Source of the DNA: Chitinophaga jiangningensis
Lineage (GTDB): Bacteria; Bacteroidota; Bacteroidia; Chitinophagales; Chitinophagaceae
DNA: 64,000 nt
Reading direction: 5' to 3'
Assembly: GCF_900142605.1 (NCBI RefSeq)
Contig: NZ_FRBL01000004.1
Location: 124,001 to 188,000 of the forward strand
This document shows positions 9,080-17,643 of the stretch, piece by piece. The translations under genes and the position numbers were made by a program. Every line of letters begins with the position of its first letter. The first letter of the stretch is position 1. The notes beneath the pieces were generated by a model that saw only the letters and a list, made by a program, of their open reading frames with translations, was not told the origin of the DNA and searched no databases.

Positions 9080-9490
9080 TTAAAAAAACAGTTGGGACAA
9101 TGCATTGGTGGCATCATTGGTTTTAGGCTTCAGCCCCAGGAACTTGGTATACTGGGCAGCGGATAATATCCCTTTCAGTTTGGAAAAGAGTCCGCCCTGC
9201 AGCCCGTTGAATTTGGAAGTATAGTCGGCGGGGTTAGTTTGCTGCAGCGGCATGATTCCGGCTTTCTTTTGCAGAAACCCGGTAATCAGGTTTTGTACCT
9301 GTGGCTGCTGGGCATTGCTGAGTCCGAGGGAGGGGGTCAGCATTCCCATAATACTGCTGGTCAGGTTGCCGGTATTACCGGTTTGAGTGGTACCGGCCGC
9401 TTTCTTTGCCTGATCCAGCACGCCCTGCGCACTGGCGGTAGTTACCGTTGCCAGGCCTATGATAACTGCAAGAAAAAGAGTCTTTTTCAT
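9080..9490 (-). CDS. Small secreted helical protein of unknown function
   Basis: 136 residues from the ATG at 9490; the frame starts 11 codons earlier but the signal peptide MKKTLFLAVIIGLATVTTASA begins here. The mature part is helical, Gln- and Leu-rich, with an N-terminal low-complexity stretch (TTQTGNTGNLTSS). It resembles small exported Bacteroidota proteins with DUF2780/DUF937-like helical repeats (ILSAAQYTKFLGLKPK), but I cannot assign a family firmly. Monocistronic, ended by the terminator at 9011-9061. No function is inferred. Confidence 0.6.
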   Translation of the reverse strand: MKKTLFLAVIIGLATVTTASAQGVLDQAKKAAGTTQTGNTGNLTSSIMGMLTPSLGLSNAQQPQVQNLITGFLQKKAGIMPLQQTNPADYTSKFNGLQGGLFSKLKGILSAAQYTKFLGLKPKTNDATNALSQLFF

Positions 9491-9774
9491 GGTGTGAGCT
9501 GTTTTTTGATAAATAATAATCATGGGGTACTAACAAAAAACAGCCGGAATGGTTGCCCCACTGCCGTGATTTTACGGTCATAAAACAGGTGTTTTCACCC
9601 TCCCTGTAATATGTGCGGATTATTACATTTGTATAACGCTAATGACTCTACGAACTCGGACTTCCTGTGACGACTCTATTTACGCTCAAGACGATAAATT
9701 TCCCGTCCTGTTTATCTCTACAATCAGGACACAGTTTAGGAACATTATGAAATTTCATCCATGTTCCCCCAAAA

Positions 9775-10611
9775 TCACTTCAGTATCATCACCGGCAGCT
9801 TTGCTGCCTTATAAATTCCTTCAGAAATACTCTTATGTGTGAGTGAGTACAAAAAGCTGTGCTTACCCGGCAACGCTACGATCAGGCTTACCTGTTGATG
9901 GTCCGCATAGTCCAGGATGGCGCTGATGATGTTGGCGTTGTTACTGTATTCAATTTCATAGTTGTACTGTTGCAGGTACGACTTCACGGTTTCCACGGCG
10001 GTGCGGAACTCCGGGGAGGGCTGCAGGTAGTGCTGTTGTGGGTCTACATTGAGCACAATCAGTTCGTCGGGCACCCAGAGGGGCGACTGCTGGAAGGCCT
10101 GCATTTTGTCCAGCGTTTTGAATGCTTTGAAGTCCACCGGTATGAGGGCTTTAGTAACGGGCTGATAAGCCATGCCAGCAGGCACCACCAGCAATCTAAC
10201 GGGGCTGGTCCTGGCGATTGCGATCAGTGATGCGCTGATGGGGTCATCACTATTTTTATTTTGCAATAGTATCAGCTGGGGATTGTCTTCCTTAACGGAC
10301 CACATGATAGCACGGAGTAACGGCTGTTCGCTCCACGCCATCTTTACTTCTATGCTTTCTCCCAGCGTTTTTTGCAGGGCCTGCGCGAGATCATTCAGTT
10401 TCCACATTACATCTTCCCGCCAGTCAGAAATATTATCCGGGTTTACGGCCACATAATCGGCCGACATTGCCATGGTACTGAAAACGTTTTCGTACAGGGA
10501 CTGCAACAGTACTACCCGTTCATATTTGTACTGCGTAACCCAGGCCGCTGCGAAGTTGATCAGCGCCAGGTCAGTGGTATTGGCATCTACGGGTATCAGT
10601 AATGTTTTCAT
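9775..10611 (-). CDS. Tandem-domain universal stress protein (UspA family)
   Basis: 278 residues made of two Usp domains (about 1-140 and 148-278). The first begins with the family pattern MKTLLIPVDANTTDLALINF and the second ends LPGKHSFLYSLTHKSIS then KLPVMILK. The ATP-binding G-x2-G-x9-G-S/T loop is not well conserved, so this may be a non-nucleotide-binding type. It is cytoplasmic, starts 5 bases after the MarR gene stop and is the last gene of the exporter-MarR-Usp operon, which suggests it is induced together with drug or stress export. Confidence 0.82.
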   Translation of the reverse strand: MKTLLIPVDANTTDLALINFAAAWVTQYKYERVVLLQSLYENVFSTMAMSADYVAVNPDNISDWREDVMWKLNDLAQALQKTLGESIEVKMAWSEQPLLRAIMWSVKEDNPQLILLQNKNSDDPISASLIAIARTSPVRLLVVPAGMAYQPVTKALIPVDFKAFKTLDKMQAFQQSPLWVPDELIVLNVDPQQHYLQPSPEFRTAVETVKSYLQQYNYEIEYSNNANIISAILDYADHQQVSLIVALPGKHSFLYSLTHKSISEGIYKAAKLPVMILK

Positions 10612-10616
10612 TGTTA

Positions 10617-11066
10617 TTATTGCTTCAGATTTTCGTTCATTTTTCGTGCTACAGAAAGGGCGTTCAGGATATCGTCGGTCAGCAGCTCCCGGGTAGCTTT
10701 TTCGTAGATTTCCGTTACCCAGGGCGTGAGCTCTTCCATCAGTAGCTTTCCCTTCTCTGTAATATAAATCAGTTTATTTCTTCTGTCGCGCTGGTCCTCC
10801 GTGCGTTCTGCCAGCCCTTTCTTCACCAGGTTATCGATGAGGTAGGTCATGCTGGATTTATCCTTTACGATAATATCTGCGATCTCCTGCTGGTTTAATC
10901 CACTCCTTTTGTAAATGAGTCCCAGGATCTCCACCAGTTCCATGCTGATGTCCCAATTATTCTCCTTAATCTTTACGTGCACGTACTGCCTGAGTGAATT
11001 GCGCATTTCCGCCATTTCACGCCACAGTTCACGGGCCAGCTCTGTTAAGTTTTTTGTAGGTTCCAT
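10617..11066 (-). CDS. MarR-family transcriptional regulator
   Basis: 149 residues with the MarR winged helix: recognition-helix region SGLNQQEIADIIVKDKSS followed by MTYLIDNLVKKGL and the wing RTEDQRDRRNKLIYIT. MarR dimers bind palindromes and release them on ligand binding. The gene lies 39 bases after the DHA2 exporter stop and 5 bases before the Usp start, so it is the middle gene of a three-gene operon. A perfect 14-bp palindrome over the operon's -33 box (12731-12744) is the obvious candidate operator, implying autoregulation. Confidence 0.88.
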   Translation of the reverse strand: MEPTKNLTELARELWREMAEMRNSLRQYVHVKIKENNWDISMELVEILGLIYKRSGLNQQEIADIIVKDKSSMTYLIDNLVKKGLAERTEDQRDRRNKLIYITEKGKLLMEELTPWVTEIYEKATRELLTDDILNALSVARKMNENLKQ

Positions 11067-11105
11067 ATCAACAAATATATCGTATTCGGCCAGACGCCGG
11101 AAAAA

Positions 11106-12689
11106 TTAGTGGGCAGCATCCGCCATATTCACTTTACTTTTCGACGACTTCACAAATATTAGTACAAAAGGTACGCAAATGAGGAACAGGACACCTACCC
11201 ACAGGAACACGTCCATATAGGAGAGGATGGTGGCTTGTTTCATGACGCCTGCATCCACCAGGGCGTAGGCTTTTTGTTGTGCGGCGCCCACATCCAGGCC
11301 TTGGGCCCGCATACCGGCGGCCGTTTGTGCAATGCGGTTTACCACATCCGGGTTATTGACGTCCAGGTGTTCTACCAGCGTAGCACGGTGGTAGTCTGTT
11401 TGCCGGGTTACAAAGGTAGATATCAGGGCTACCCCGAACGCCCCTCCGAGCTGGCGCATCATTCCCGAGAAAGCAGCACCCTGGCCAATTTCCTTGCCTT
11501 TGAGCGTGGAAAGCGACATCGTGCTAACCGGTACGGATAATAAGCCCAGGCCAAAACCGCGGATGATCAGCACCCAGAAAAAATCTCCTGCGCTGGTATC
11601 GGGTCCGATGATTTTGTAGGAGAGCAAACTGAAGATGAAAAACACCGTCATCCCAACGGCAATGAGGTATTTCTGCGGTACTCCTTTCTGGATCAGTATG
11701 GCTACCACCGGCATCATAACGGCCACGAATATGGTACTGGGCAGTTGCAGCATACCTGATTGCTGGGCCGTCCACCCCAGCAGCGACTGCGTATAGAGCG
11801 GTATCACAAAGGTGGACCCGAACAAGCCGAAGCCCATAATAAAGGATAACAGCACGCCTATACGTAGATTACCGTTGCGCAATACCCGCAGTTCTACAAT
11901 CGGATGTTCGTATACCCATTGGCGCCAGATAAAAAAGAAGAGGCCAAATACTGCCACCACCGAAAGTACCACAATGAGGCTGCTGCTAAACCAGTCTTCC
12001 TCCTGCCCTTTTTCCAGTACAAACTGCAGGGAGCCGATGCCGACGGTCAGCAGGAAAATCCCTAACCAGTCAACCTCACTTACGCTGCGTTTCTTTTCGT
12101 ATTGCGGACTCCTTACGTACTGTAAGGTGAGTAATGCTGCCACGATACCAACCGGAATATTGATGTAAAAAATATAAGGCCAGGCGTAGTTATCGATAAT
12201 GTATCCGCCAAGGGGTGGCCCCAGGGTGGGACCTACAATGACGCCTAAGGTATAGATTGCCTGGGCGGTGGCACGTTTTTCTGTAGGCCAGCTTTCTGTG
12301 ATAATCGTTTGTGAGGTTACCAGCAGCGCGCCACCGCCGAGGCCCTGTACGAAACGGAAAAATACCAGCTCCCAGATGTTGGTGGCGTTACCACAGAGGA
12401 ACGAACAAACAGTAAAAATGATAACGGAAACGGCAAAATAGTTGCGCCGGCCAAACTGCTGGGAGAGCCAGCTCGTCATCGGTACAATGATTACGTTGGC
12501 GAGGGAGTAAGCGGTAATGACCCAACTTACTTCGTTGAGAGTAGCCCCGAGGCTACCACGCATGTCGGGCAGGGCAACGTTAACAATGGTGGTGTCAATT
12601 ATTTCTAATAAGGCACATACTACGGCGGTGATGGTGATGATGACCCTTCTGCTGCCGTATTCTACCAGCGAAGGAAGCGGCTGTTCCAT
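11106..12689 (-). CDS. DHA2-family MFS drug exporter (EmrB/QacA type)
   Basis: 527 residues with about 14 transmembrane helices, the length and topology of the DHA2 family. Motif A is recognisable after helix 2 (SWLSQQFGRRNYFAVS), and motif C-like GVIVGPTLGPPLGGYI lies in helix 5, marking an antiporter that expels drugs in exchange for protons. The N-terminus ALLEIIDTTIVNVALPDM is the family start. No EmrA adaptor or TolC-type gene is adjacent. It is the first gene of the operon with MarR and Usp, and its promoter carries the palindromic operator. Confidence 0.92.
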   Translation of the reverse strand: MEQPLPSLVEYGSRRVIITITAVVCALLEIIDTTIVNVALPDMRGSLGATLNEVSWVITAYSLANVIIVPMTSWLSQQFGRRNYFAVSVIIFTVCSFLCGNATNIWELVFFRFVQGLGGGALLVTSQTIITESWPTEKRATAQAIYTLGVIVGPTLGPPLGGYIIDNYAWPYIFYINIPVGIVAALLTLQYVRSPQYEKKRSVSEVDWLGIFLLTVGIGSLQFVLEKGQEEDWFSSSLIVVLSVVAVFGLFFFIWRQWVYEHPIVELRVLRNGNLRIGVLLSFIMGFGLFGSTFVIPLYTQSLLGWTAQQSGMLQLPSTIFVAVMMPVVAILIQKGVPQKYLIAVGMTVFFIFSLLSYKIIGPDTSAGDFFWVLIIRGFGLGLLSVPVSTMSLSTLKGKEIGQGAAFSGMMRQLGGAFGVALISTFVTRQTDYHRATLVEHLDVNNPDVVNRIAQTAAGMRAQGLDVGAAQQKAYALVDAGVMKQATILSYMDVFLWVGVLFLICVPFVLIFVKSSKSKVNMADAAH

Positions 12690-12711
12690 GGTGTTGTTTG
12701 AATTAGCGGAA

Positions 12712-12744
12712 CAAAGTTAAGATTAAAACTGTTTGAATTCAAAC
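12712..12744 (-). promoter_or_regulatory. Promoter and palindromic operator of the exporter-MarR-Usp operon
   Basis: On the minus strand a -33 box TTTG (plus 12740-12743), a 20-base spacer and a -7 box TAACTTTG (plus 12712-12719) match the Bacteroidota consensus TTTG-N19-21-TAnnTTTG exactly. The perfect 14-bp palindrome GTTTGAATTCAAAC (12731-12744) contains the -33 box. A bound MarR dimer there would block the polymerase. The start codon at 12689 leaves a leader of about 16 bases. Confidence 0.7.
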
Positions 12745-12808
12745 TATTATTTTAAGAATTGGGTTTTTAATTGATTGTTAATGGTTTATGTGTTTTGTTT
12801 TTTTAAGG

Positions 12809-12924
12809 GAATGACACCTTCGGTGTCATTTAGGGGAGGCCGGGCTGCGCCCGGCGCCTGCGTTTGTTGCAAGTTGGAATGACACCTTCGGTGTCATCCG
12901 GGAAGGACGGGCTGCGCCCGGCAC
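12809..12924. repeat. Two tandem copies of a two-hairpin unit
   Basis: Each copy is about 47 bp: the palindrome ATGACACC-TTC-GGTGTCAT, then a short GGGA/AGG linker, then the palindrome CGGGC-TGC-GCCCG. Copy 1 occupies 12809-12856 and copy 2 12877-12924, a 68-bp period. They lie between the stop of the RNase Z-like gene and the promoter of the exporter operon. No reading frame crosses them. Confidence 0.75.
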
Positions 12925-12951
12925 CCGCTTAATTATTGTAGTTACACATGT

Positions 12952-13020
12952 GGGTGAGGAGGGGCACCGCCCCTCCTCACCCGAATTGATCTGATGGCGA
13001 AGCCATCAGATCAATTCGGG
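12952..13020. repeat. Twin back-to-back perfect palindromes
   Basis: Palindrome A (12952-12982) has a 14-bp stem GGGTGAGGAGGGGC with loop ACC. Palindrome B (12980-13020) has a 19-bp stem with loop GAA. They share three bases and end 7 bases after the stop of the minus-strand RNase Z-like gene. B would act as its transcript end. The rest of 12690-13027 holds only the promoter and the tandem hairpin units. Confidence 0.75.
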
Positions 13021-13027
13021 CAAAAAA

Positions 13028-13903
13028 CTAACGATTCACCGGCTTGCCCCTCAACACATCCCACACCACCTCCCCCGGCAACACCCTAAACACCGGTATC
13101 GTTACCCCATACTTCTCACACGCCCCCAATATCGCCCGGTCAATTTGCTCCGGCTCATACCGCGACGAAAAATGCCCCAGCACCAGCTGACCAATTTCCA
13201 GCGTGCTTACCATCTCCATCACCTCCTCTAACCTGCTGTGCTTATTTTTATGACTCACCACTTTCACGGCATCGCTTTCCAGAAAGGTGGCTTCATGTAT
13301 AAGTATGCCGGTATTATTCCACCGTTGCAGGTCTACCACGGGTGTATCGCCGGAATAACCAATAAGCGTGTTCCGCACTTCCCTGGTGGTATGTTCTTTA
13401 CCCTGCTCCAGGATAATGCGGCGAATTTCTGCGGAAGGCAAGCCCGCCAGTTCGGGTTTCACTTTTTGTTTTACTTCTACGAGTTTGTAGCTGAGGCTAC
13501 GGATAACATGCTCCTCCACCTCCACATGCTCGTTGCGTACAGGCGTCACTATCAGGTGATCGTTGATCCGGATTTCATCGCCAGGACTTACAGGAATCCA
13601 CCGGGCGCCGGCAGTGTAGTGGTCGAAGCGCTTCAGGAATTCTTCCAGCGCAGGAAAGGAGCGACTATCGCGCGGATAGTAAAATACCGGCCAGCCATCG
13701 CGGGCATTCAACTGATTGAATTGCATAATACCGGTGAGATGGTCACGGTCGGCATGGGAAATAAATACGTGATTGATTTTTCTGCTCTTTTGCAATAGTG
13801 TGGCCGTAAGCCCGTCGCCGGCATCAAACAGGATTCCGGCTTCTTCTATAAAGTACCAGGTAGCAAACAAAGCCGTGCTGTATCCAGAGATCGTCCAATT
13901 CAT
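13028..13903 (-). CDS. RNase Z-like metallo-beta-lactamase-fold hydrolase
   Basis: 291 residues from the ATG at 13903 (the frame runs 28 codons further without homologous-looking sequence). The MBL metal motif is FISHADRDHLTG, that is H50-x-D52-x-D54-H55, where canonical RNase Z has H-x-H-x-D-H. Other RNase Z landmarks are intact: GYSGDTPVVD, LIHEATF and LGHFSSRY. The long flexible exosite arm of true tRNase Z is not obvious. It is a tRNA 3'-end processing enzyme or a paralogue with altered metal binding; the His-to-Asp change is shared by some MBL proteins such as ComEC. Cytoplasmic. Confidence 0.75.
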   Translation of the reverse strand: MNWTISGYSTALFATWYFIEEAGILFDAGDGLTATLLQKSRKINHVFISHADRDHLTGIMQFNQLNARDGWPVFYYPRDSRSFPALEEFLKRFDHYTAGARWIPVSPGDEIRINDHLIVTPVRNEHVEVEEHVIRSLSYKLVEVKQKVKPELAGLPSAEIRRIILEQGKEHTTREVRNTLIGYSGDTPVVDLQRWNNTGILIHEATFLESDAVKVVSHKNKHSRLEEVMEMVSTLEIGQLVLGHFSSRYEPEQIDRAILGACEKYGVTIPVFRVLPGEVVWDVLRGKPVNR

Positions 13904-14001
13904 GCGGGGTAGTTGATTAGCCCACAAAGCTAAGAAAGACCGGCATTTTTTATGCATTTGCAACCCTGCCGGCGGTTGCAAATGCAAGGCGCTCGTGTAA
14001 C

Positions 14002-15108
14002 TTATACTAACTTCAATGGTTCTTTGCGGCCGCTTTTCACCGCTGCATAAATTGCGTCGATGATCTTCAGGTCCTTCACGCCTTCTTCCCCGTTTACAGG
14101 TATCAGTGGCTGTTTACCACGCAGGATGATATCTGCCATCTCTTCCATTTGTATAGTTTGATGCGTCACATGCGGTGCCGTGAGTTCTCCTTTGTTGGTA
14201 CGACCTCTAATAGGGCCGTAGCCGGTACTAGGCTGCAGTTCTGCAAAGCCCTTTTCACCGTTGAGGTAGAAGCGGTCGAGGTAATTCATGTTGTAGGTAG
14301 ACAGGCAGGAGGCCACGGCGCCACTGGGGAAGCCAAACTGGAACTGGATGGTTTCATCTACGCCGGGCTTGAACTTCACCGGATCGGTTTTCACTTCCTG
14401 GGCAGTAACCCAGATGGGCTCTTCCCCAACCATATAGCGGGCGCCGTTAATGGCGTATATACCGATGTCCATCATGGAGCCACCGCCGGCAAGTTCTTTA
14501 TTGAGTCGCCACTGCGTGGGGTCGCCTATACGAAATCCGCATTGCCCCTGGAAAAACATTATTTTTCCAAACTCACCGCTGTTGCGCATCCCGATTACTT
14601 CCAGCGTTTTAGGCTCAAAGTGCATCCGGTAGCCTACCAGCAGGTGCACGCCAGCTTTCTTACAGGCATCCACCATTTCCTGGCCTTCCTTAGCGTTGAT
14701 GGCCATTGGCTTTTCACAGATCACATGTTTACCGGCAGCGGCTACACGCAATACCTGGCTATGATGCAGCGCATTCGGCGTGGTGATGTATACTACGTCG
14801 ATATCCGGGTTATTTTTTATCTGGTCGAAAGTCTGGTAGTTATAGCAATTTTTTTCCGGGATGCCGAAGCGCTGTTGCCAGTCGGTAAGCTTGGCGGGAG
14901 TACCACTAATGGCCCCGGTAAGCTTAGCTTTTTTACAGGATTTCATGGCATCGGCTACCCGGTTGGCATAGCCGCCAAGGCCCATCAGGGCAACACGTAA
15001 CACCGGCTCATCCGAAGCTGGCGGCGCTGCCAGCGACTGAAAGCGAAGTAGTGGTATACTGGCAGCCGTGAGCGCTACTTTCTGAATAAAACTGCGTCTT
15101 GAGTTCAT
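14002..15108 (-). CDS. Exported Gfo/Idh/MocA-family oxidoreductase
   Basis: 368 residues. The N-terminus MNSRRSFIQKVALTAAS is a Tat-type signal with a twin arginine, so the folded protein with bound cofactor is probably exported to the periplasm. Rossmann part: VALMGLGGYANRVADAM; the family signature EKPMA follows at CEKPMAINAKEG, with the catalytic Lys. The C-terminal alpha/beta domain runs from about residue 150. These enzymes oxidise or reduce sugars with tightly bound NAD(P). It is divergent from the serine hydrolase at 15219 and has no cotranscribed partner. Confidence 0.88.
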   Translation of the reverse strand: MNSRRSFIQKVALTAASIPLLRFQSLAAPPASDEPVLRVALMGLGGYANRVADAMKSCKKAKLTGAISGTPAKLTDWQQRFGIPEKNCYNYQTFDQIKNNPDIDVVYITTPNALHHSQVLRVAAAGKHVICEKPMAINAKEGQEMVDACKKAGVHLLVGYRMHFEPKTLEVIGMRNSGEFGKIMFFQGQCGFRIGDPTQWRLNKELAGGGSMMDIGIYAINGARYMVGEEPIWVTAQEVKTDPVKFKPGVDETIQFQFGFPSGAVASCLSTYNMNYLDRFYLNGEKGFAELQPSTGYGPIRGRTNKGELTAPHVTHQTIQMEEMADIILRGKQPLIPVNGEEGVKDLKIIDAIYAAVKSGRKEPLKLV

Positions 15109-15218
15109 AATGTGGAATGGATAGTTACAGCATTAATAATACAAAAAAAACAGCTGATTTAAAATGGATGAGGTGCGCATGCTTGTTTTGCGTGCGGCAA
15201 TCTTTTACTTTTATTGGT

Positions 15219-16412
15219 ATGAAGAAACTGATCCTGCATAGTATAATATTTGCGGCCTTCACAGCACAGGCCCAGCAGAAGGTACCTAAGCCATACTTCC
15301 CTCCTGCCGGCACCTGGGAACACCGCGCTCCGGCCTCCCTGGGTATTCAGGCGGATAAACTGGATGCCGCCATTCAATATGCCATCGCACATGAATCGAA
15401 GCAAAGCAGAAACATGGACTCCGCACAGTGGCAGTCGTTCGGCAAGGAACCCTACAGCGAGCCTGTGGGCGCGCTGATCAACCGGGCCGACCCTTCCGGG
15501 CTGATCATCTACAAGGGATACATTGTGGCGGAGTGGGGACAGCCATCCAGGATCGACATCACCAACAGCGTAACCAAAAGTTTTTTATCTGCGGTGGTTG
15601 GTGTGGCGGTGGACAGCGGCCTGATTCGTAGTGTATCAGATACCGTAGCCGGGTATGTACCTCCGGTGGAAATCTATCATCCGGGGCAGGCCTCCGAGGT
15701 GATTACGCCTTTTGCCTCTGCGCACAACCGCAAACTTACCTGGGAGGTGATGCTCCGGCAAACGAGCGACTGGGAAGGCACGCTATGGGGAAAGCCTGAC
15801 TGGGCGGACCGGCCCGACAGCAACTTTGCATCCTGGAAAAACAGGCCGCGGCACGAGCCCGGCACCGTATGGAAATACAATGACGTGCGGGTAAATGCAT
15901 TGGCACTGGCTGCTACCAATGTATGGCGCAAGCCTTTACCGCAGGTACTGAAAACAACCATCATGGATCCGATTGGCGCTTCCTCCACCTGGAGGTGGAT
16001 GGGCTACGATAACGCATGGATCGTGCTGGACGGACAACCCGTTCAATCCGTAAGCGGCGGTGGCCACTGGGGCGGCGGGATGTATATCAATGCATACGAC
16101 ATGGCACGTTTTGGATTGCTCACCCTGCACAGGGGCGTATGGAACGGCCGCCGGCTACTCTCTGACGCCTGGGTAAGCCAGTCGCTCACCCCTACCAAAG
16201 CCAATAACGGCTACGGCTATATGAACTGGTTTTTAAATACAGATCATAAACTGGCACCCAAAGCGCCGGCATCCGCGTTTATACATATCGGTAACGGCGC
16301 CAACATTATCTATGTAGACCCGGAACACCAGTTGGTAGCCGTTATCAGATGGATTGACAGCAAGGCTATTGGCGAGATGGTGGGTGTGTTGCTCGATGCT
16401 TTTCCGAAGTAA
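15219..16412 (+). CDS. Secreted serine hydrolase of the class C beta-lactamase family
   Basis: 397 residues from the ATG at 15219, where the signal peptide MKKLILHSIIFAAFTAQAQQ begins; the longer frame upstream runs into the divergent promoter. The S-x-x-K motif is SVTK (S117, K120), the Y-x-N-type motif is in VWKYNDVRVN, and GGGHWGGGMYI marks the third active-site strand. This fold includes beta-lactamases, esterases and D-aminopeptidases; nothing here favours antibiotic hydrolysis. Located in the periplasm. A strong hairpin follows at 16420. Confidence 0.85.
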   Translation: MKKLILHSIIFAAFTAQAQQKVPKPYFPPAGTWEHRAPASLGIQADKLDAAIQYAIAHESKQSRNMDSAQWQSFGKEPYSEPVGALINRADPSGLIIYKGYIVAEWGQPSRIDITNSVTKSFLSAVVGVAVDSGLIRSVSDTVAGYVPPVEIYHPGQASEVITPFASAHNRKLTWEVMLRQTSDWEGTLWGKPDWADRPDSNFASWKNRPRHEPGTVWKYNDVRVNALALAATNVWRKPLPQVLKTTIMDPIGASSTWRWMGYDNAWIVLDGQPVQSVSGGGHWGGGMYINAYDMARFGLLTLHRGVWNGRRLLSDAWVSQSLTPTKANNGYGYMNWFLNTDHKLAPKAPASAFIHIGNGANIIYVDPEHQLVAVIRWIDSKAIGEMVGVLLDAFPK

Positions 16413-16419
16413 AATGATG

Positions 16420-16472
16420 GAAGTTGATGCGAAACAATTACTTCGCATCAACTTCTTATCTACCTAAAAATA
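16420..16472. repeat. Hairpin plus TATCTACC motif, copy 1
   Basis: A 14-bp stem GAAGTTGATGCGAA/TTCGCATCAACTTC is followed at once by CTTATCTACCTAAAAATAT (16454-16472). The same hairpin-plus-motif block recurs after the next gene (17561-17610), so this is one flank of a tandem duplication. It may serve as terminator of the serine hydrolase and as the upstream part of the promoter of lipoprotein A. Confidence 0.65.
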
Positions 16473-16578
16473 TATTTCCTGTATACTACCCCAGTTGCCC
16501 CTTTTCATTGTATATTCGGTGTGCCTCAACGACAGGGTTGTTTGTAACCAAAATTCTTTTTTAAACCCAAATCAAAAC

Positions 16579-17550
16579 ATGAAAAAGACCTTATTTCCTG
16601 TACTCGGATCATTGATCCTGCTAATGACATGCTATGCCTGTACCAAATCAAAATCAGGGGCCGGCCCGGAAAAAACGCCGACTGCCTGGAACGGAGAAAC
16701 CCAAAAAATCAGCCTGCAATTTTCCGGCGACCTGACAGTATTGGAATCCCCACTGGGTCAGGGTCAGGCGCGCATCACACCTGATAGTGTACTGTATGCG
16801 GTGGACATTCGCGTTGGTAACTGGCTACCTTTTGCGCAAGGGGTGGTGAGGCGCCTGGATTCCATCGAAATACCCAGAGGCATCTATTACAAAATGCAGG
16901 TAACGGCCATCAGGCGCGGAAGCAGTCCCGGACTGTGGCAAGGCGACACCGCAAATCTCACCTATTTCGATCGCCCTATTCAAAGAGTGAACAACTACCA
17001 GATCACCAGAGATACTGCGGGACTCTTCGCCGTTAAATATGACTTTATGGATAGCCTGAGCTATTTCAGTGTGGCAGTGGATGCAAGCAATAAAGTGAGG
17101 TTCAGAAATTCAGAACTGGACATTTTCTATTGCGATTACCAGGGCTACCCTTCCGACAGCGGATTAACCGCCATCAACTTGAACATGCGCCGTTTAACAT
17201 ATGGTTTTAAATTTGAGCCCATCAATTTCCCGGGAGGAACCTTAAACGTGGACTATGGTGGGATGTCGGCCCCTAAATCATTGCCGGTAGCCACCGCTGC
17301 ACAAACGGAAAATTTATATACAGCAGACATTCACAAAATCACGGCTTATCCCTTTACAGAGGAAGTATACTTAACGCTGTCCTGGACCCGCCCCAATGGG
17401 CAGATGGTACCACTGGGTTCCAGGTGGGTAACGCCTAAACGAAATGTATTGACTACTATAAAAGTTACGAATCCCGTGCAGGATGGAACTCCGGTAAAAC
17501 TGAATATTACTGAACAAACGTGGACGAAGGATACGGTGGTGGTGTGGTAA
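16579..17550 (+). CDS. Lipoprotein of unknown function, paralogue A
   Basis: 323 residues from the ATG at 16579, with a lipoprotein signal ending in a CYAC-type lipobox. After a short linker come beta-rich segments. It is clearly paralogous to the lipoprotein at 18112: shared segments are WNGETQ, VLESPLG, DSVLYAVD, INLNMRRLTYG, FEPINFPGGTL and the identical C-terminus KDTVVVW. I do not recognise a Pfam family. It is probably anchored to the outer membrane or faces the periplasm. Flanking hairpins and motifs are duplicated with the gene. Confidence 0.7.
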   Translation: MKKTLFPVLGSLILLMTCYACTKSKSGAGPEKTPTAWNGETQKISLQFSGDLTVLESPLGQGQARITPDSVLYAVDIRVGNWLPFAQGVVRRLDSIEIPRGIYYKMQVTAIRRGSSPGLWQGDTANLTYFDRPIQRVNNYQITRDTAGLFAVKYDFMDSLSYFSVAVDASNKVRFRNSELDIFYCDYQGYPSDSGLTAINLNMRRLTYGFKFEPINFPGGTLNVDYGGMSAPKSLPVATAAQTENLYTADIHKITAYPFTEEVYLTLSWTRPNGQMVPLGSRWVTPKRNVLTTIKVTNPVQDGTPVKLNITEQTWTKDTVVVW

Positions 17551-17560
17551 AAAATAGCTG

Positions 17561-17610
17561 GAAGTTGATGCGAAATATTTCGCATCAACTTCTTATCTAC
17601 CTAAAAATAT
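17561..17610. repeat. Hairpin plus TATCTACC motif, copy 2
   Basis: A 32-bp perfect palindrome (17561-17592, arms GAAGTTGATGCGAAAT) is followed by CTTATCTACCTAAAAATAT (17592-17610), as in copy 1 at 16420-16472. It starts 10 bases after the stop of paralogue A. Confidence 0.7.
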
Positions 17611-17643
17611 TTTGCTTCCCTGACATAATAATACTTATTTTTG
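17611..17643 (+). promoter_or_regulatory. Promoter-like sequence without an obvious gene
   Basis: TTTG (17611-17614), 21 bases, then TATTTTTG (17636-17643): an exact match to the Bacteroidota promoter consensus. The next gene starts 470 bases downstream and has its own candidate promoter, so this one is an orphan relic, an upstream start of the same gene or a small-RNA promoter. Confidence 0.5.

Noticed and set aside
9491..9774. Possible plus-strand gene or promoter (exact TACATTTG at 9624-9631) in the gap
   Set aside because: No TTTG at the right distance and no plus-strand gene downstream until 15219; the ATG frame at 9642 has no protein-like composition and overlaps the usp gene.
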